A stretch of DNA of 47,603 bases from Lingula anatina (GCF_001039355.2 NW_019775314.1:131384-178986), one strand, 5' to 3'. Shown: positions 1 through 10,384, counted from the first letter of the stretch. Program-made: numbers and translations. Notes: generated from the sequence alone by a model not told the origin.

Positions 1-49
1 GGAGCGTCCAAGGTATGTAGCGTTTAACTGAAATGGAAAAACCTTGAAT

Positions 50-118
50 GTAAGCCTGACCGTAAAGTGCTGGCATAGGAAGAAAAAGACATTAATCCGT
101 TTGTCTTTCTTTTTACAG
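50..118 (+). other. Short intron-like spacer 1 (69 bp)
   Basis: Begins gtaagcctgac and ends with a pyrimidine tract plus ttttacag, so it has both intron borders. A second spacer of exactly the same length (296-364) has related sequence. The conservation of both ends between units is the main reason to read this array as exons and introns rather than as a plain satellite. Confidence 0.5.
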
Positions 119-295
119 AACTCGATATGGCGATTCTCGATAGGGCTTCCACTGACAACTGTAAGGAGAAGAGGGCCACATCTACGCTTCAGCGACTCCT
201 ATCCCTTGGTGCCAGAGAGTTCCGCCATGGTCCGTCTTCGAGGTGGCTGAATTGGGGAAGCGTCCACGGCACGTGGTGTTTCACTGAGATGAAAG
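119..295 (+). CDS. Exon-like repeat unit 1 (candidate coding exon, unknown product)
   Basis: A 177-nt segment lies between a ttttacag acceptor and a gaaag|gtaag donor. One frame is open throughout if it is entered with one nucleotide from an upstream exon, and it leaves in the same phase. The unit is therefore a symmetric 1-1 exon that could be copied without shifting frame. The peptide includes TSTLQRL and SLGAREFRHG, and both recur in the next unit in the same frame. I do not recognise a domain. It is the left member of an array of units that decay rightwards, and the later units contain stops, so this may be non-coding RNA or a decaying gene. Expression data would decide. Confidence 0.35.
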
Positions 296-364
296 GTAAG
301 CCTGACTGCAGAGTGCTTACATAGGTTGGAGAAGTCATTAATTCGTTTTTCTTTCTGTTAACAG
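296..364 (+). other. Short intron-like spacer 2 (69 bp)
   Basis: A copy of spacer 1, running from gtaagcctgac to ctgttaacag. The distance between the two following unit starts (119 and 365) is 246 bp, which sets the period of the larger repeat at this end. Confidence 0.5.
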
Positions 365-1097
365 AACTCGGTGATGGCGATTCTCGAGAGAGCTCCGACA
401 ACAGGAAGAAGAGGACCACATCTACGCTTCAGCGACTCCGATCCCTTGGTGCCAGAGAGTTCCGTCACGGTATGTCTACGAGGTGGCTGCATTGGGAGAG
501 CTTCCAGCGAGACCTACCATGGTCCGTCTACGAGGTGGCTGCACAGGAGGAGCGTCCAGCGAGTCCCGCCACGGTCTGTCTACGAGGTGGCTGCATTGGA
601 GGAGCGTCCAGCGAGTTCTACCATGGTCCGTCTACGAGGTGGCTGCACAGGAGGAGCGTCCAGCGAATCCCGCCACGGTCTGTCTACGAGGTGGCTGCAT
701 TGGAGGAGCGTCCAGCGAGTCCTACCATGGTCCGTCTACGAGGTGGCTGCACAGGAGGAGCGTCCAGCGAGTTCTGCCATGGTCCGTCTTCGAGGTGGCT
801 GCATTGGAGGAGTGTCTAGCGCTTCCTGCCATGGTCCGTCTTAGAGGTGGCTGAATTGGGGAAGCGTCNGTCTAGGGGGTGACTGCATTGGGAGAGCGTC
901 AAGCGAATCCTGCCATGGTCTGTCTACGAGGTAGCTGCATTGGGAGAGCGTCCAGCGAGTCCTGTCTTGGTCTGTCGACGGGGTGGCTGCATTGGGGAAG
1001 CGTCCAGCGAGTTCTGTCATGGTCCGTCTACGAAGTGGCTGCATTGGGGAAGCGTCCAAGGCATTTGGTGTTTCACCGAGATGAAAAACTCTTAAAG
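365..1097 (+). other. Exon-like repeat unit 2, expanded by a minisatellite
   Basis: The unit starts like unit 1 (aactcg...atggcgattctcga) and ends like it (gtgtttcaccgagatgaaaa...ttaaag|gtaact). Between these ends a 52-bp motif has expanded to about ten or more copies. The N at 869 interrupts the array, so true length and copy number are unknown. The part before the minisatellite keeps the unit 1 reading frame (TTSTLQRL, SLGAREFRHG). The 52-bp period is not a multiple of three, so successive copies rotate through all three frames. The long overlapping open frames here follow from that and are not independent genes. Confidence 0.6.
469..1075 (+). repeat. 52-bp minisatellite
   Basis: The word ggtc(c/t)gtct recurs at 469, 521, 573, 625, 677, 729, 781 and 833, and after the N at 917, 969 and 1021, always 52 bp apart. 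The unit holds the motifs acgaggtggctgca and gagcgtccagcgag. Copies alternate between gcacagg and gcattgg variants over several units, suggesting dimer-level (104-bp) homogenisation. A related single copy sits in unit 1 near 233. Copies are adjacent with no spacers, so this is not a CRISPR array. Confidence 0.95.
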
Positions 1098-1133
1098 GTA
1101 ACTCGTGTTATTGGGGAGAAAATAGACTTAAAA

Positions 1134-1234
1134 GATTTTTTAGTTGGTCTTTGCCGTAAACTTTTCACCTCACTGGCCATTCGAGATTTTTTAGTTGGTC
1201 TTTGCCGTAAACTTTTCACCTCACTGGCCATTCG
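1134..1234 (+). repeat. 51-bp direct tandem dimer
   Basis: The segment starting gattttttagttggtctttg is repeated almost perfectly at 1134 and 1185. A 51-bp period keeps the reading frame (DFLVGLCRKLFTSLAIR twice). It lies just after the donor-like end of unit 2, so if the splice reading is right it is intronic. Confidence 0.9.
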
Positions 1235-1627
1235 GACCTCGAGTTCCCTAAAAACTACTGGTCTGAGTCATGATTCACTGGTCCGAATAACAATTTTAGT
1301 AAAACTGGACTGGATTGCATTTTTATATTATTATTATTATTAACAAGAGCTTGATATTTTTAGAATTATGGTGTATCAAATACATTAAAAATTAAATCAA
1401 ACCAAAAGTTCTTTTGAAAACCTAAAAAAAAAACAATGGTCAAATAACCAATTTAAACATGGTAGAAAAGCACTTGGCAATGCATTGTTATGAAACGATC
1501 CACTGCCACCGTAAAAATGATTTCTTTCGGCCATTAACCGCCCTTTTGGGATAAACCACTTTTCAAAGTTAGTGCATTGGTGCAGGGAGGTAAATGGAAA
1601 AACTAACACTTTTTCCTTTGTATTTAG

Positions 1628-1772
1628 AGTATTCGATTATGGCAAATCCAGATAGAGCCCTCACTTTTCGTAAGAAGATTCTAGCCATGGTCTGTTTAGA
1701 AGGTGGCTGCATGGGGGAACATCAGTAGCATATGGTGTTTCTCGGAAATGGAAATCTTCAAAGCCGTAAAAG
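1628..1772 (+). pseudogene. Diverged exon-like repeat unit 3
   Basis: This follows a tttgtatttag acceptor and ends at cgtaaaag|gtaact. It retains order-conserved words of units 1 and 2: attcgattatggca, gccatggtctgtttagaaggtggctg (diverged 52-bp motif) and catatggtgtttctc. All three forward frames contain stops, so this copy cannot code. Splice-like borders have survived better than the interior. Confidence 0.5.
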
Positions 1773-1998
1773 GTAACTCCTATTGCGGAGAATAGGCCTA
1801 ATACACTAAAGTCATTTTGTTTACCTTATAAAATTATTGAGATAAAGCCCCTGGCCACATTAATTTTACAGCCCACTTCCACAAGGTAGTGCATTTTCCC
1901 CTTGACCCATTTCTGGAAAAAAAAATTAACGTTAGTGGGTAGGGTAGGGAGAAGAGGTAAATAGGGAAACTACTGTCTTCTAAATTTCCGTTTTGTAG

Positions 1999-2140
1999 TC
2001 GAGGCAGATAGCATTGGTGAGCGCATGCCCTGATGATGGTCCACTTTCATAAACTTAAAATGGAGAAAACGATGTCAGCATATGGGATTTCAAGAGTCCT
2101 TGTCTAGTTGTGATACCATTGGAACTTAGGGCCCTTTAAG
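1999..2140 (+). pseudogene. Highly diverged exon-like repeat unit 4
   Basis: It lies between ttttgtag and ccctttaag|gtaagg. Remnants include gatggtccact, tcagcatatgg and a late gggcccttt segment. A still weaker fifth start follows the ag at 2241-2242 (catatggcagacattttag). No open frame spans the unit. Divergence increases with distance from the left edge. Confidence 0.35.
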
Positions 2141-2434
2141 GTAAGGGTTATGTTATGGGCCAGGTTAACAAACTGGACAATTTGTGCAACGCCTTAGACT
2201 TGGCTAGCCTGTGAATGTTGGTATTTTTTTCTTTCTACTTAGAATTTACTCAAGGACATTCATATGGCAGACATTTTAGCTCTTTTAATTTATCACAAAC
2301 TTGAAAAACCCATGTAAAAAAAACTTATTTTAGCGGTCAAAATATTTTAATTTGTCACAAACTCGCAGAAAAAAAAAAAAGAAAGAAACATCACTCGTCC
2401 AAAATATTTTGACTTCCTATCGGCCAACTTTCAG

Positions 2435-2558
2435 ATCTTCACCAGTTTCAATGTGACACACGTGGCGTTATCACTGGTCTGGAATACTAGGAACGACTAC
2501 CCCCAACCTCGCCCCAGCGCTGTGGTTGTGGAACGTGTACTAAAACACCATCGTGCAG
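2435..2558 (+). CDS. Candidate internal coding exon, unknown gene
   Basis: A ccaactttcag acceptor precedes 124 nt that are open in phase 0 and end at gtgcag|gtgagc, a good donor in phase 1. The peptide begins IFTSFNVTHVALSLVW and ends with VVVERVLKHHRA. G+C content (roughly half) is clearly above the AT-rich flanks. The combination of acceptor, open frame, donor and composition favours a real exon, but I recognise no domain. It may or may not belong to the same transcript as the repeat units to its left. Confidence 0.4.
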
Positions 2559-3567
2559 GTGAGCATGTGAATTCATCTGTTTATATTGTTCAGATTGTTA
2601 GGCGTTTTCGTGATTCATATTCCTTCTTTTATCCCCTTTTATTTTCTAGTCACTTTCTTTTTGTAGAATCTTAGCACTCTCTAAAATCATGATGTGGTTT
2701 TCTTATATTGTGTTGTAGAAATAAAATAAAATAAATTAAAAAAATATCGTGTTAAGAACTAAAACAATAAGAAACATCAAAATACTAGAGTTAGCGGCAT
2801 GTAAATATCAGTGACATAGATGTTCTTTGTTGCAATTACTAGAAGTTTTCAATTACTTTTCATACTTTTTGTGTGAACATGTTACATTCCATTTGTAGGC
2901 TACGAAAGGGCAGTTTTCCAGAATTAATGCCCGAACGCAGATCCCATCAATCTTGGCCCAAATGTCCAAGATGTGAAACACTTAATGCGCTAGCAAAGAG
3001 CCCCTGTTGCCACTTTCATTGATCGGACGTCCTAGCAGTCTGGGTTTTTAAGGACACAGCCTGTCTGCAAAAATATTTTAGAGAATGTGGAACTGTTGTG
3101 AAGAGCGATATACAGTTGCTTTATCCACATTCAAAATGCAGATAAGTTTTCGCTCGCAAAACATTGTTATTATCACCACTTATGGTCGTCTGTGTTTTAT
3201 TTCAATCTTAGTGATGTAGTCATTTTTCAAATTTGTGCTTTTGATGATGTGGAGTTGTTTGTCAGTATAACGTTTGAGAAGATCATAAGCCGCACACTAA
3301 CCTCAAGTAACCCGCGCATTACTAATATTACTAATTAATTATGATTTTCTCAAGTGTTCTAGTTGACAAACATATCCAATTCATCATATATGCACTTTTT
3401 TCTCCGGACCCAAGAATTCATATTGAAATTTGCATGGACGGTCATACAGTGTAGTGTAAAATATGAAGTATGTGTAAGCAAGCTTGCTTTTCTTGTATCA
3501 CATAGGTAGTTGCGATTTCAGGGCAAAATTACATTTGAGAAACTTCTGTTTTAAACAGTGAGATGTC
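2559..3567. other. Non-coding stretch
   Basis: AT-rich sequence with no open frame, splice pair or structured repeat that I can support. Confidence 0.6.
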
Positions 3568-4548
3568 AATTTCAATCATTGAGTTGTCTGGGTAATAATC
3601 ATATTACCTGAACTTTTGTGTATTTTATCACGAGAGAGAACTATACCAAGTTTTGATGTATGCTTTCCGTTATAGAGGGTCGAGTTACTTTATTTATGAC
3701 TTCATATCCCTAGATGAAGTTAAAATGAGTCTCAGTTCAATTGTGTTAATTAAGACACTAGTCAATGTCATGTCTTCAGTACCTCTTTCAGTAGGAATTG
3801 CATGTATTATTGTGCTTCATCTTGTGTACCACTATAGTGTATTGAGGGAATAGTTAGTAGTCACGAGAAAAAAGTTATTCACTTACACAATGCTGTCCAA
3901 AACGGGACGATATTTATGAACTGTAAGGCACCGTGCCACTAAAAAAAACTGAAGTTATCGTGTTTTTAAGACTGAAGTTTCCGGGCGTGGGCATTTTCCC
4001 GGCATTCCCCACGAAGGGTTTAGACGGGTTTTTCCCCACGGCCCGTGGGCATCGGGTACTACCATTTATTGATTCATTGCATTTACATGATTCATTTATG
4101 ATTACTCGAGTACTTGAAATTGAATGTTATTGTATACAATAGTTGAATAAAACTATATTCTCTAATTTTTCATTTTTGTTTTTCTTTTTTAAAAGCGTGT
4201 TCAGATGGGGAAAATAATCACTAGACTTGCAAATTTATTTTAGTGGAGTTGCATGCCTATGCACGTGGTTCGTTTAATTATCAGTCGAAATTCTTTTCAA
4301 TTGTCCCTTCTCACTTAAACTTAATTTAAGATTTGGCGATTTCTGTCACGTACCTTTCATCTTTAAAAGTAGTAATGTTGGCAATATCCAGGTAATAAAA
4401 TCTTTTTTTTGGAAATGAACCTGCGGTGTTGCGTAACTTATTCTCCGGGCATAACTCCCCGATAGCCGATACCTAGACTATCCCGAGTCGGATTAGAGCC
4501 CCTAAAGTAGACTATCTTACATAAATATATTCCGATTTGTATGTCAAA
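3568..4548 (+). repeat. Diverged tandem segmental duplication, copy 1
   Basis: About 980 bp aligns in order with 4549-5580. Shared landmarks are taatcatattacctgaa, ctttatttatgac, gtgcttcatcttgtgtacca, a GC-rich block at 3978-4062 (gggcgtgggcattttcccgg...cacggcccg) and taccatttattgattcatt. The copies are clearly diverged. The short open frames here are not preserved between copies, which argues against coding. The GC-rich block is the best conserved part. Confidence 0.85.
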
Positions 4549-5580
4549 GTTTAGTTCAAATCATTAGCTGCCTGAGTGATAATTATATTACCTGAATCTT
4601 TGTACGTATTTTATTTTAGAAAGAAACTTTAATCAAAGTCTGAAGGATGCTCTCAGTTGCAAAATGATCGAGTCACTTTATTTATGACCTCATCTTCTTA
4701 TATAAAGTTAAAACTGGCCTCGCTTTAATTATGTTAAATATCTGACTTGGTTTTAGTACCTCTTTCTGTAGGAAGTGCTATAAATTCTTGTGCTTCATCT
4801 TGTGTACCAGTATAGTGTATATAGAGCATAGATTGTAGTCGCGAGAGAAAGTTTATTCAGTAGCCCCGTGCTGTCTAAAACGGGGCAATATTTTTGAACT
4901 GTACGGCACAGTACCAATAAAAACTGATGTTATCATGTAATATAGACTGAAGTATCCGGGCGTGGGCACTTTCCCGGCATTCCCCACGACGGGTTTAGAC
5001 GGGTTTTTCCCCACGGCCCGAGAGCATCGGGTACCAGCTTCCGACCACAAGACCAGCATTATCGGACTGTATGCGTTCTGATCTTAGATGATAAACACAG
5101 GAATGGAAAATCTTAAAAATTCCAATGAAACTACCATTTATTGATTCATTACGTTTACATGATTCATTTATGATTTCTAAAGTACTTTCGGAATTGAATG
5201 TTGCTGTTTAAAATAGTAATAATAGTTGAATAAAATGTATACTCTATGTTTGTTTGTTTTTTTTTTTTTGAAAAAAAAAAAAAAGAAGAGACGATGGCAA
5301 AATAATTGCCAGACATACAAATTAATTTTAATGGAGTTACATGCATGCGCACGCAGCTTGTTTTTTTTAAATATAAACATATTATCTGTTGAAATCATTT
5401 TGTCTTCAATTGTCCATTATTTCGCTTAATTTAAGATTTCGTGATTTCTGTCACACGTTTCTTAGATATAAAACCAGGTAATGTCCAGGTAATAAATTGA
5501 TTTTTGGCTTTAGAAACAAAGCTGCGGTGTTGCGGTTTTTTTCCCTCCGAGAATGACTAGAGCCGAGTCGGATTAGATAA
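4549..5580 (+). repeat. Diverged tandem segmental duplication, copy 2
   Basis: Second copy of the preceding segment, with the GC-rich block at about 4954-5033. It carries about 96 bp at 5034-5129 that copy 1 lacks: in copy 1 the words cgggta and ctaccatt are adjacent. It also has a T-run/A-run at 5257-5284. The extra 96 bp lacks obvious terminal inverted repeats. Confidence 0.85.
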
Positions 5581-7671
5581 ATAAATCTCGCTGTAGATGT
5601 AAGAGAAACTCGTCAAAAGAATCATTTTTTGGTCTATACTCAAGATAAATTATTTCATCCAATGTTACATCCAATGTTTTTGTTTAATGTAAACACATAG
5701 AAAAACTCAAAAACATGATTTTAGGCAATTTTACCCTATTGCACACCTTAAGTTACTGCCATGGGTTGCACGGTAAAAAAAAAAAAAAAAAAAAAAAACG
5801 TCTTCGATTCAAAGCGCTCGTCATCTTCCTGAAGAAAGGTCGCTTAGGGTCATCTCCAATACGTGTTCGACTGTTAAGGGATTGTTTATTCTGAAAAACA
5901 CGTTTGATATGGAGCGACGTGTGTTCATGCTGTTGTTATCTGAAAAAATAAAGGTTTTATCTATGGATGCTGTAAAGCATTTCAATCGAGCGGAAGGTAA
6001 AGCAATAAAAGAGAAAAGGTTGATATACCGTTAACTTATATTGGATTGGATTCAGTGACTTAACAAAAAAGCTTGGATTCTTTCAGGCACAATTACATGT
6101 TTTCTGGGCGAGGAGGCTTTCCGTTTTGATCTCACTTGGTTGATTAAATGTGTGATGCAACAAGGAGACCTTTACCAGTAGCAGATGCTTAATCTGTCTC
6201 TCTCTCTCTCTCTCTCTCTCTGATTCTCTCTCTCTCTGATCGTCTCTCTCTGTCTGTCCTTTATGTATACTGTTGAAATTGCAACTCTGTCTCAAAAATC
6301 ATGTTTCGAAGGCGCCTACTTTTGGGAAAATTACATACGTAACCTGTACATCGCATATTACATACGGAATTAAATAAGATATTATAACACATTACATAAT
6401 ATAAATAAGTTACCCCTACCATAACAAAACAAAACAAAAAAATGCCCCCCCCCCTCCCGAAAGCCAAAGAAAACAATACGGTGTAGATTGGAGTGCTTGA
6501 GACAAAACATATCGAGATGATTAACAGAGTGAATCACACGTACATTATTGAATGCCCATGCACATTCACATGTACAGGTACTTATACTGAGTATACCAGC
6601 AACGTGACAATACGCCTCTTTCACGGCGTCCACGGTAGTCCAATCCATACGATTTAAACCAGGTACATTGTTTAGTAAGATCGACGTATTGATCTTGCCC
6701 GTAATACCCTTCCGTTTATGTAATCATATTATGTGTTCCCCCTCTTTTGTTAATACTGGTATATTGTATTCCTCATATACTTAAAGGGCACCCGTTTTCC
6801 TATATTATTTCAACCATGAATATTAAGTGTATCCTATCCTGTACTTAATACTTGTATCTACCAGTAAGTTAAATTCCGATGAAAAATCATAGATGAAAAG
6901 AATGTCAAGCCCTGGATTTAAACAAATCTTGTTATTTTCAAATAATCACATATTACTAGTCGACAAGTACAGGTACGAGCATCTCAGCCTGATTTAGCCA
7001 ATTAAACAACGAATAAAACAATTAAACAACTAATATGATCGAATAAACAACTACGTTTTCAAACCATAACAAAAATCTGTTATAAAAAAAGTAGCATAAA
7101 TAGCTCGAATACTCAACATGTAACAATAAAGCCCCAACCCTGTTGACGCGATCTTATTATGGGTCATCGGAAACGTGAATAAGCTTTCTATACAACTGTT
7201 AAAAGGAACAGAGAACAAAAGCCTGAATACCTGTGTGCAGGTCTGAATGCTGGGCAGGGCCCTGCGACGATATAGCGTTTACACTCAATCTCTCTCAGTC
7301 AAAAGGGGGATACAGCGTGTTTCTACTAGTCACCTGTGCAAACTAGCAAGCCACGGATTCGCGTTAAATGAAACATAAGGGGATCGTGTAGTTTGACAGG
7401 GAGACTTCCCATGGAGGAAGATGACAGTTACCCGCGGTGACAGTCTCGATTTGTCACCGAGCTGTTCGCGTTGTTTAAGTAAACTGAGGAGAGATGAAAC
7501 GATCCAAAATGTGAACAGTGAGGGCGTCTAACTAGAGCCTTAACTTGCCTCAACTTGGAAGGTGATACTGAGCACATTTGTTTAATATTGGGCAGACTGG
7601 TCATCGGAACGCTGCCCCTTGCTTTAAAGGACCACTTCGTGTTGATCTAAGGACGCTTACTTAAGGTGTCA
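5581..7671. other. Non-coding stretch upstream of the mucin-like gene
   Basis: Holds an A-run (5775-5798), a CT tract (6199-6250) and a C-run near 6445. A small hairpin lies at 7436-7458 (ggtgaca, 9-nt loop, tgtcacc). Open frames here are short and cross the low-complexity tracts, so I support no gene. The last few hundred bases are the likely promoter region of the downstream gene. Confidence 0.5.
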
Positions 7672-7680
7672 TATATATAA
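7672..7680 (+). promoter_or_regulatory. TATA-like box of the mucin-like gene
   Basis: tatatataa lies about 40 bp upstream of the proposed start codon at 7721. If it works as a TATA box, transcription would begin near 7700-7710 and the 5' untranslated leader would be very short. The local sequence is AT-rich, so chance occurrence is possible. Confidence 0.35.
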
Positions 7681-7720
7681 TATGGTATTATAGGATATAT
7701 AGAGTACACAGAAAAGAAAT

Positions 7721-7753
7721 ATGGATAACAAGGATTATCTACAGTTTTCTTCG
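7721..7753 (+). CDS. Membrane mucin-like gene, first coding exon
   Basis: The ATG at 7721 has a favourable context (A at -3, G at +4) and opens an 11-codon exon, MDNKDYLQFSS. It is followed directly by gtaagt, a strong donor. It ends in phase 0, which is the phase at which both copies of exon 2 begin, so the joined protein reads ...LQFSS-WPEDMYLSS.... There is no signal peptide, which fits a type II membrane protein whose N-terminus stays in the cytoplasm. Being so short, the exon is easily missed by gene finders. Evidence is position, phase and donor quality. RNA-seq reads joining 7753 to 11949 or 16721 would prove it. An alternative start is the ATG inside exon 2 (11961 or 16733). Confidence 0.6.
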
Positions 7754-7919
7754 GTAAGTGAACACACTAACGAGCAAACGGTATGGTGGGCATGTTTTTT
7801 TTTTTACCTTTGTGGTTTATAAAAAAATATTAATGTACAGATCAAGTGTAATGCACATGTGCCCGTAGGGTTTGGGGTGAGGGAAAATGTCTCTTTCTCG
7901 CTCTTTTTCTCACCCTCCC

Positions 7920-7958
<39 letters not shown>

Positions 7959-8289
7959 TCTCTACTCTGAGTATTTGCTGGGGAGAAATGTGAGTTTGGA
8001 TGGGCCGTTCGAAGACTTTTACAATAAATTTTGATTTGTAATGAGTATTCAGTTATTTCCAGTCCTTCATTTTGTAATGTTTGCTAACATTTTATTTATC
8101 AATTTCATTTTACTAGAGGGCGAGGCAAATTCTAGAAAAAAGTCACTATCTTTCGTTCCAAAGGTCCAAAATGTCGACGGCAATGAAAAATCCCATGACT
8201 GGTTGCCAAATGAATGCTGTCGATAGTAATGGCAATGATAATAATGATAAATCAGAAAAAAATTAAGCGAAAATATATACTATATTGCT

Positions 8290-8640
8290 AGTCTGTTAAG
8301 TGAATTATAATACAATAAATGCTGGTACAGCCGTTATATTAAAATAATCTATACGGGCATCTCCGGAATAAAAATTTGAACTAGCTGCCAGTTTAAACGA
8401 TCACTAGATAAAGATAAAGTACATAGTGTATTCCAACAAATGTTCCAAAAGGGAAATATTATTACACAACTTTTATAAATACCACGGCACTAAATGCACT
8501 GCATCCGTTTTATTAAAAAGAAAAAAATTCTATACGGGCATCTGCTGAATAAAAATAGGACAAGTATCTTATTCAACTGACCACCAGAAATAGACAAAGA
8601 AGATGACTTATTGCAAAAATAATACTGCAAACAATACATA
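8290..8640 (+). repeat. Local tandem duplication in intron 1
   Basis: Two related stretches, about 8300-8440 and 8490-8640, share ctatacgggcatct and aataaaaat in the same order at roughly 195-bp spacing. They have diverged and carry small indels. Confidence 0.6.
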
Positions 8641-9047
8641 TCATATACACAACATTAATACTTTTACTAAATCGACTCCAATCAAGGGACCAGTCATGTA
8701 GGGTATTAAATAAAATTTCATATAAAACGCCCCGTGGTTTTCACTCACTTAAGGGTGTGGTATTGATAAATACCCAGCTTCTTAGTCAATACATAGGACT
8801 TAGTCAATATTCTAATATTTACAATAGACCCCCAAATCCTTGCGTTAAGCCGCTAGGTTAATGGGGGATACCGTAACGCTATGTTCACCACGCTATATTA
8901 TCTCCAAATGACGTATTATTTGCAACATATAATCCGGGTGTCAAGGTGGTTCTTTGTGGCACTGACAGGGTTTTGATACATATTTTTTTTCCTTTTTCTT
9001 TCAGTAAAAAATGCATGTATCTATATGTGTGCTCTACTTGATATTTA

Positions 9048-9048
9048 A

Positions 9049-9120
<72 letters not shown>
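9048..9120. repeat. (TA)n microsatellite
   Basis: About 70 bp of pure TA. The matching site in copy B (about 13050-13100) has only short interrupted TA stretches. Open frames crossing it (poly Ile-Tyr) are artefacts. Confidence 0.98.
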
Positions 9121-9124
<4 letters not shown>

Positions 9125-9139
9125 ACAGTAAAATACACT

Positions 9140-9315
9140 ACCATCACTGCTCCTACATGCACTGCTACTACTACACATGTATTACTGCTACAACTTCTAT
9201 TGCTACTGCTACCACTTCTACTATTACTACTACTGCTATTGTTACTACTTCTTCTGCTACTGCTACTGCCGCTACTGTTACTGCTACTGCTATTGCTACT
9301 GCTACTACTGCTACT
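9140..9315. repeat. Compound CTA/CTG trinucleotide tract
   Basis: Variants of ctactg, ctacta and ctattg repeat for about 170 bp. The matching tract in copy B is split by the LINE fragment (13146-13305 and 14069-14165). The long open frames on both strands here arise from the three-base period. Confidence 0.95.
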
Positions 9316-9608
9316 AGGGGGCGAGGAGAGCAAGAATTCGGCGAAAAAAAGGTGAAGGGATGGTTCTAAAGCTACTTGTCCATTACCCAGGTGGTTCCAT
9401 AAGACAGGTAAATCAAAATCCTGGTGAAAAAAATGAGCCCCGGTATCGCGCTGAAAGAAGTTGTTCCCCATTGTCAGTTTTATTTACATTACGATACACC
9501 TGGTTAAAGTGACGTGGTTGTGTTATTTAATATTGGGGTACAGTATTATGAACCTAACATGTGCTGGCTCTATGGGGATCTGGGATATTACATAAAGACG
9601 GTTCCCCC

Positions 9609-9611
<3 letters not shown>

Positions 9612-9664
<53 letters not shown>
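9612..9664 (+). repeat. 53-nt A-run present only in copy A
   Basis: An uninterrupted A-run follows gttcccccagt. The copy B counterpart reads gttcccccagtaacaaaaat with no run. No transposon body lies next to it, so it looks like slippage expansion or an assembly or sequencing error rather than a retroposon tail. Confidence 0.9.
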
Positions 9665-9665
<1 letters not shown>

Positions 9666-10006
9666 GGTGAATAACTAAAATCAATACATACATACACAGT
9701 AAAAATAAAATATTTTAAAGTAAACAGTGAAAGAATATGTAAATTAATGACTAAATAAAAACATAAATAAATATATGAATAAATTAGAGGCGTATTGCAG
9801 TGCTTCTTTGGTTTCTTATATTAATATTAATCTCCTCTGCCCTTTCGGACGGGATATGAATGTTATACATTGTTTTTGATAAGAGGGCAAAGTGGATGGC
9901 GGGCTCTCTGTTTCAGCCTTAATAGAATAGAATAGAATCATGCAGGACAGAGTCTCCAGTGATGCAGGGTCCGGTGCTCTTTTATATGTACAGGTACATG
10001 TAAGCC

Positions 10007-10144
10007 CTACCCTCTACCAGGGCTACATTTTGATATTTCACTAGATATTCACAGATATGTCTCTGTTTAATTGATGACACTTTTCTGCACTGCGATTTTG
10101 GAAAAAGTGCACATAATTAATCTGCAGCCCTGGTAGAGGCTAGG
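10007..10144. mobile_element. Miniature inverted-repeat element 1 (copy A)
   Basis: About 138 bp with imperfect terminal inverted repeats: ctaccctctaccagggct at the left, agccctggtagagg(c/g)tagg at the right. It has no coding capacity. The same element is in copy B (15049-15186), a lone end is at 38221-38238, and a related sequence at 45701-45930 lacks it. The flanking word aggta may be a target duplication but the ends are not sharp. Confidence 0.75.
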
Positions 10145-10176
10145 TAAGTCACGTCCTAGATTTTCAACAGCTTATA

Positions 10177-10384
10177 CCCCCTTTACACTGGACGGCGTCC
10201 TTTCTGCGACCATGAAATTTGGCATCGCTGTGGTCTTAATAAGGAGGCACGAGCATTGATTTGGTATCAGAATGAATGCTCAATGATCGGCCAGTTGTCG
10301 GCACGTAAAGTATTATAATTCTTTAACTCTCAAATGGGGCCGAACTGCTGGACGCAGAAGGGACGCCGTCCAGTGTAAAGGGGG
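10177..10384. mobile_element. Miniature inverted-repeat element 2 (copy A)
   Basis: A 208-bp element with 32-bp terminal inverted repeats and one mismatch: it starts cccccttt acactggacg and ends cgtccagtgtaaaggggg. No coding capacity, so it would depend on a transposase made elsewhere. Target duplication and superfamily cannot be fixed from the flanks. It sits 32 bp from element 1, and copy B has an identically placed copy (15219-15426). Confidence 0.85.

Noticed and set aside
371-854. Three overlapping open frames of 115-157 codons
   Set aside because: They are the same 52-bp repeat read in three phases. Similar peptides in all frames show a period effect, not three proteins.
469-1075. CRISPR-like regular array
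   Set aside because: Units are contiguous with no unique spacers, and the sequence is eukaryotic.
8885-9471. Open frames across the TA and CTA/CTG tracts on both strands
   Set aside because: Poly Ile-Tyr, Leu and Ser/Asn runs follow directly from the microsatellite periods, and they are not preserved in copy B.
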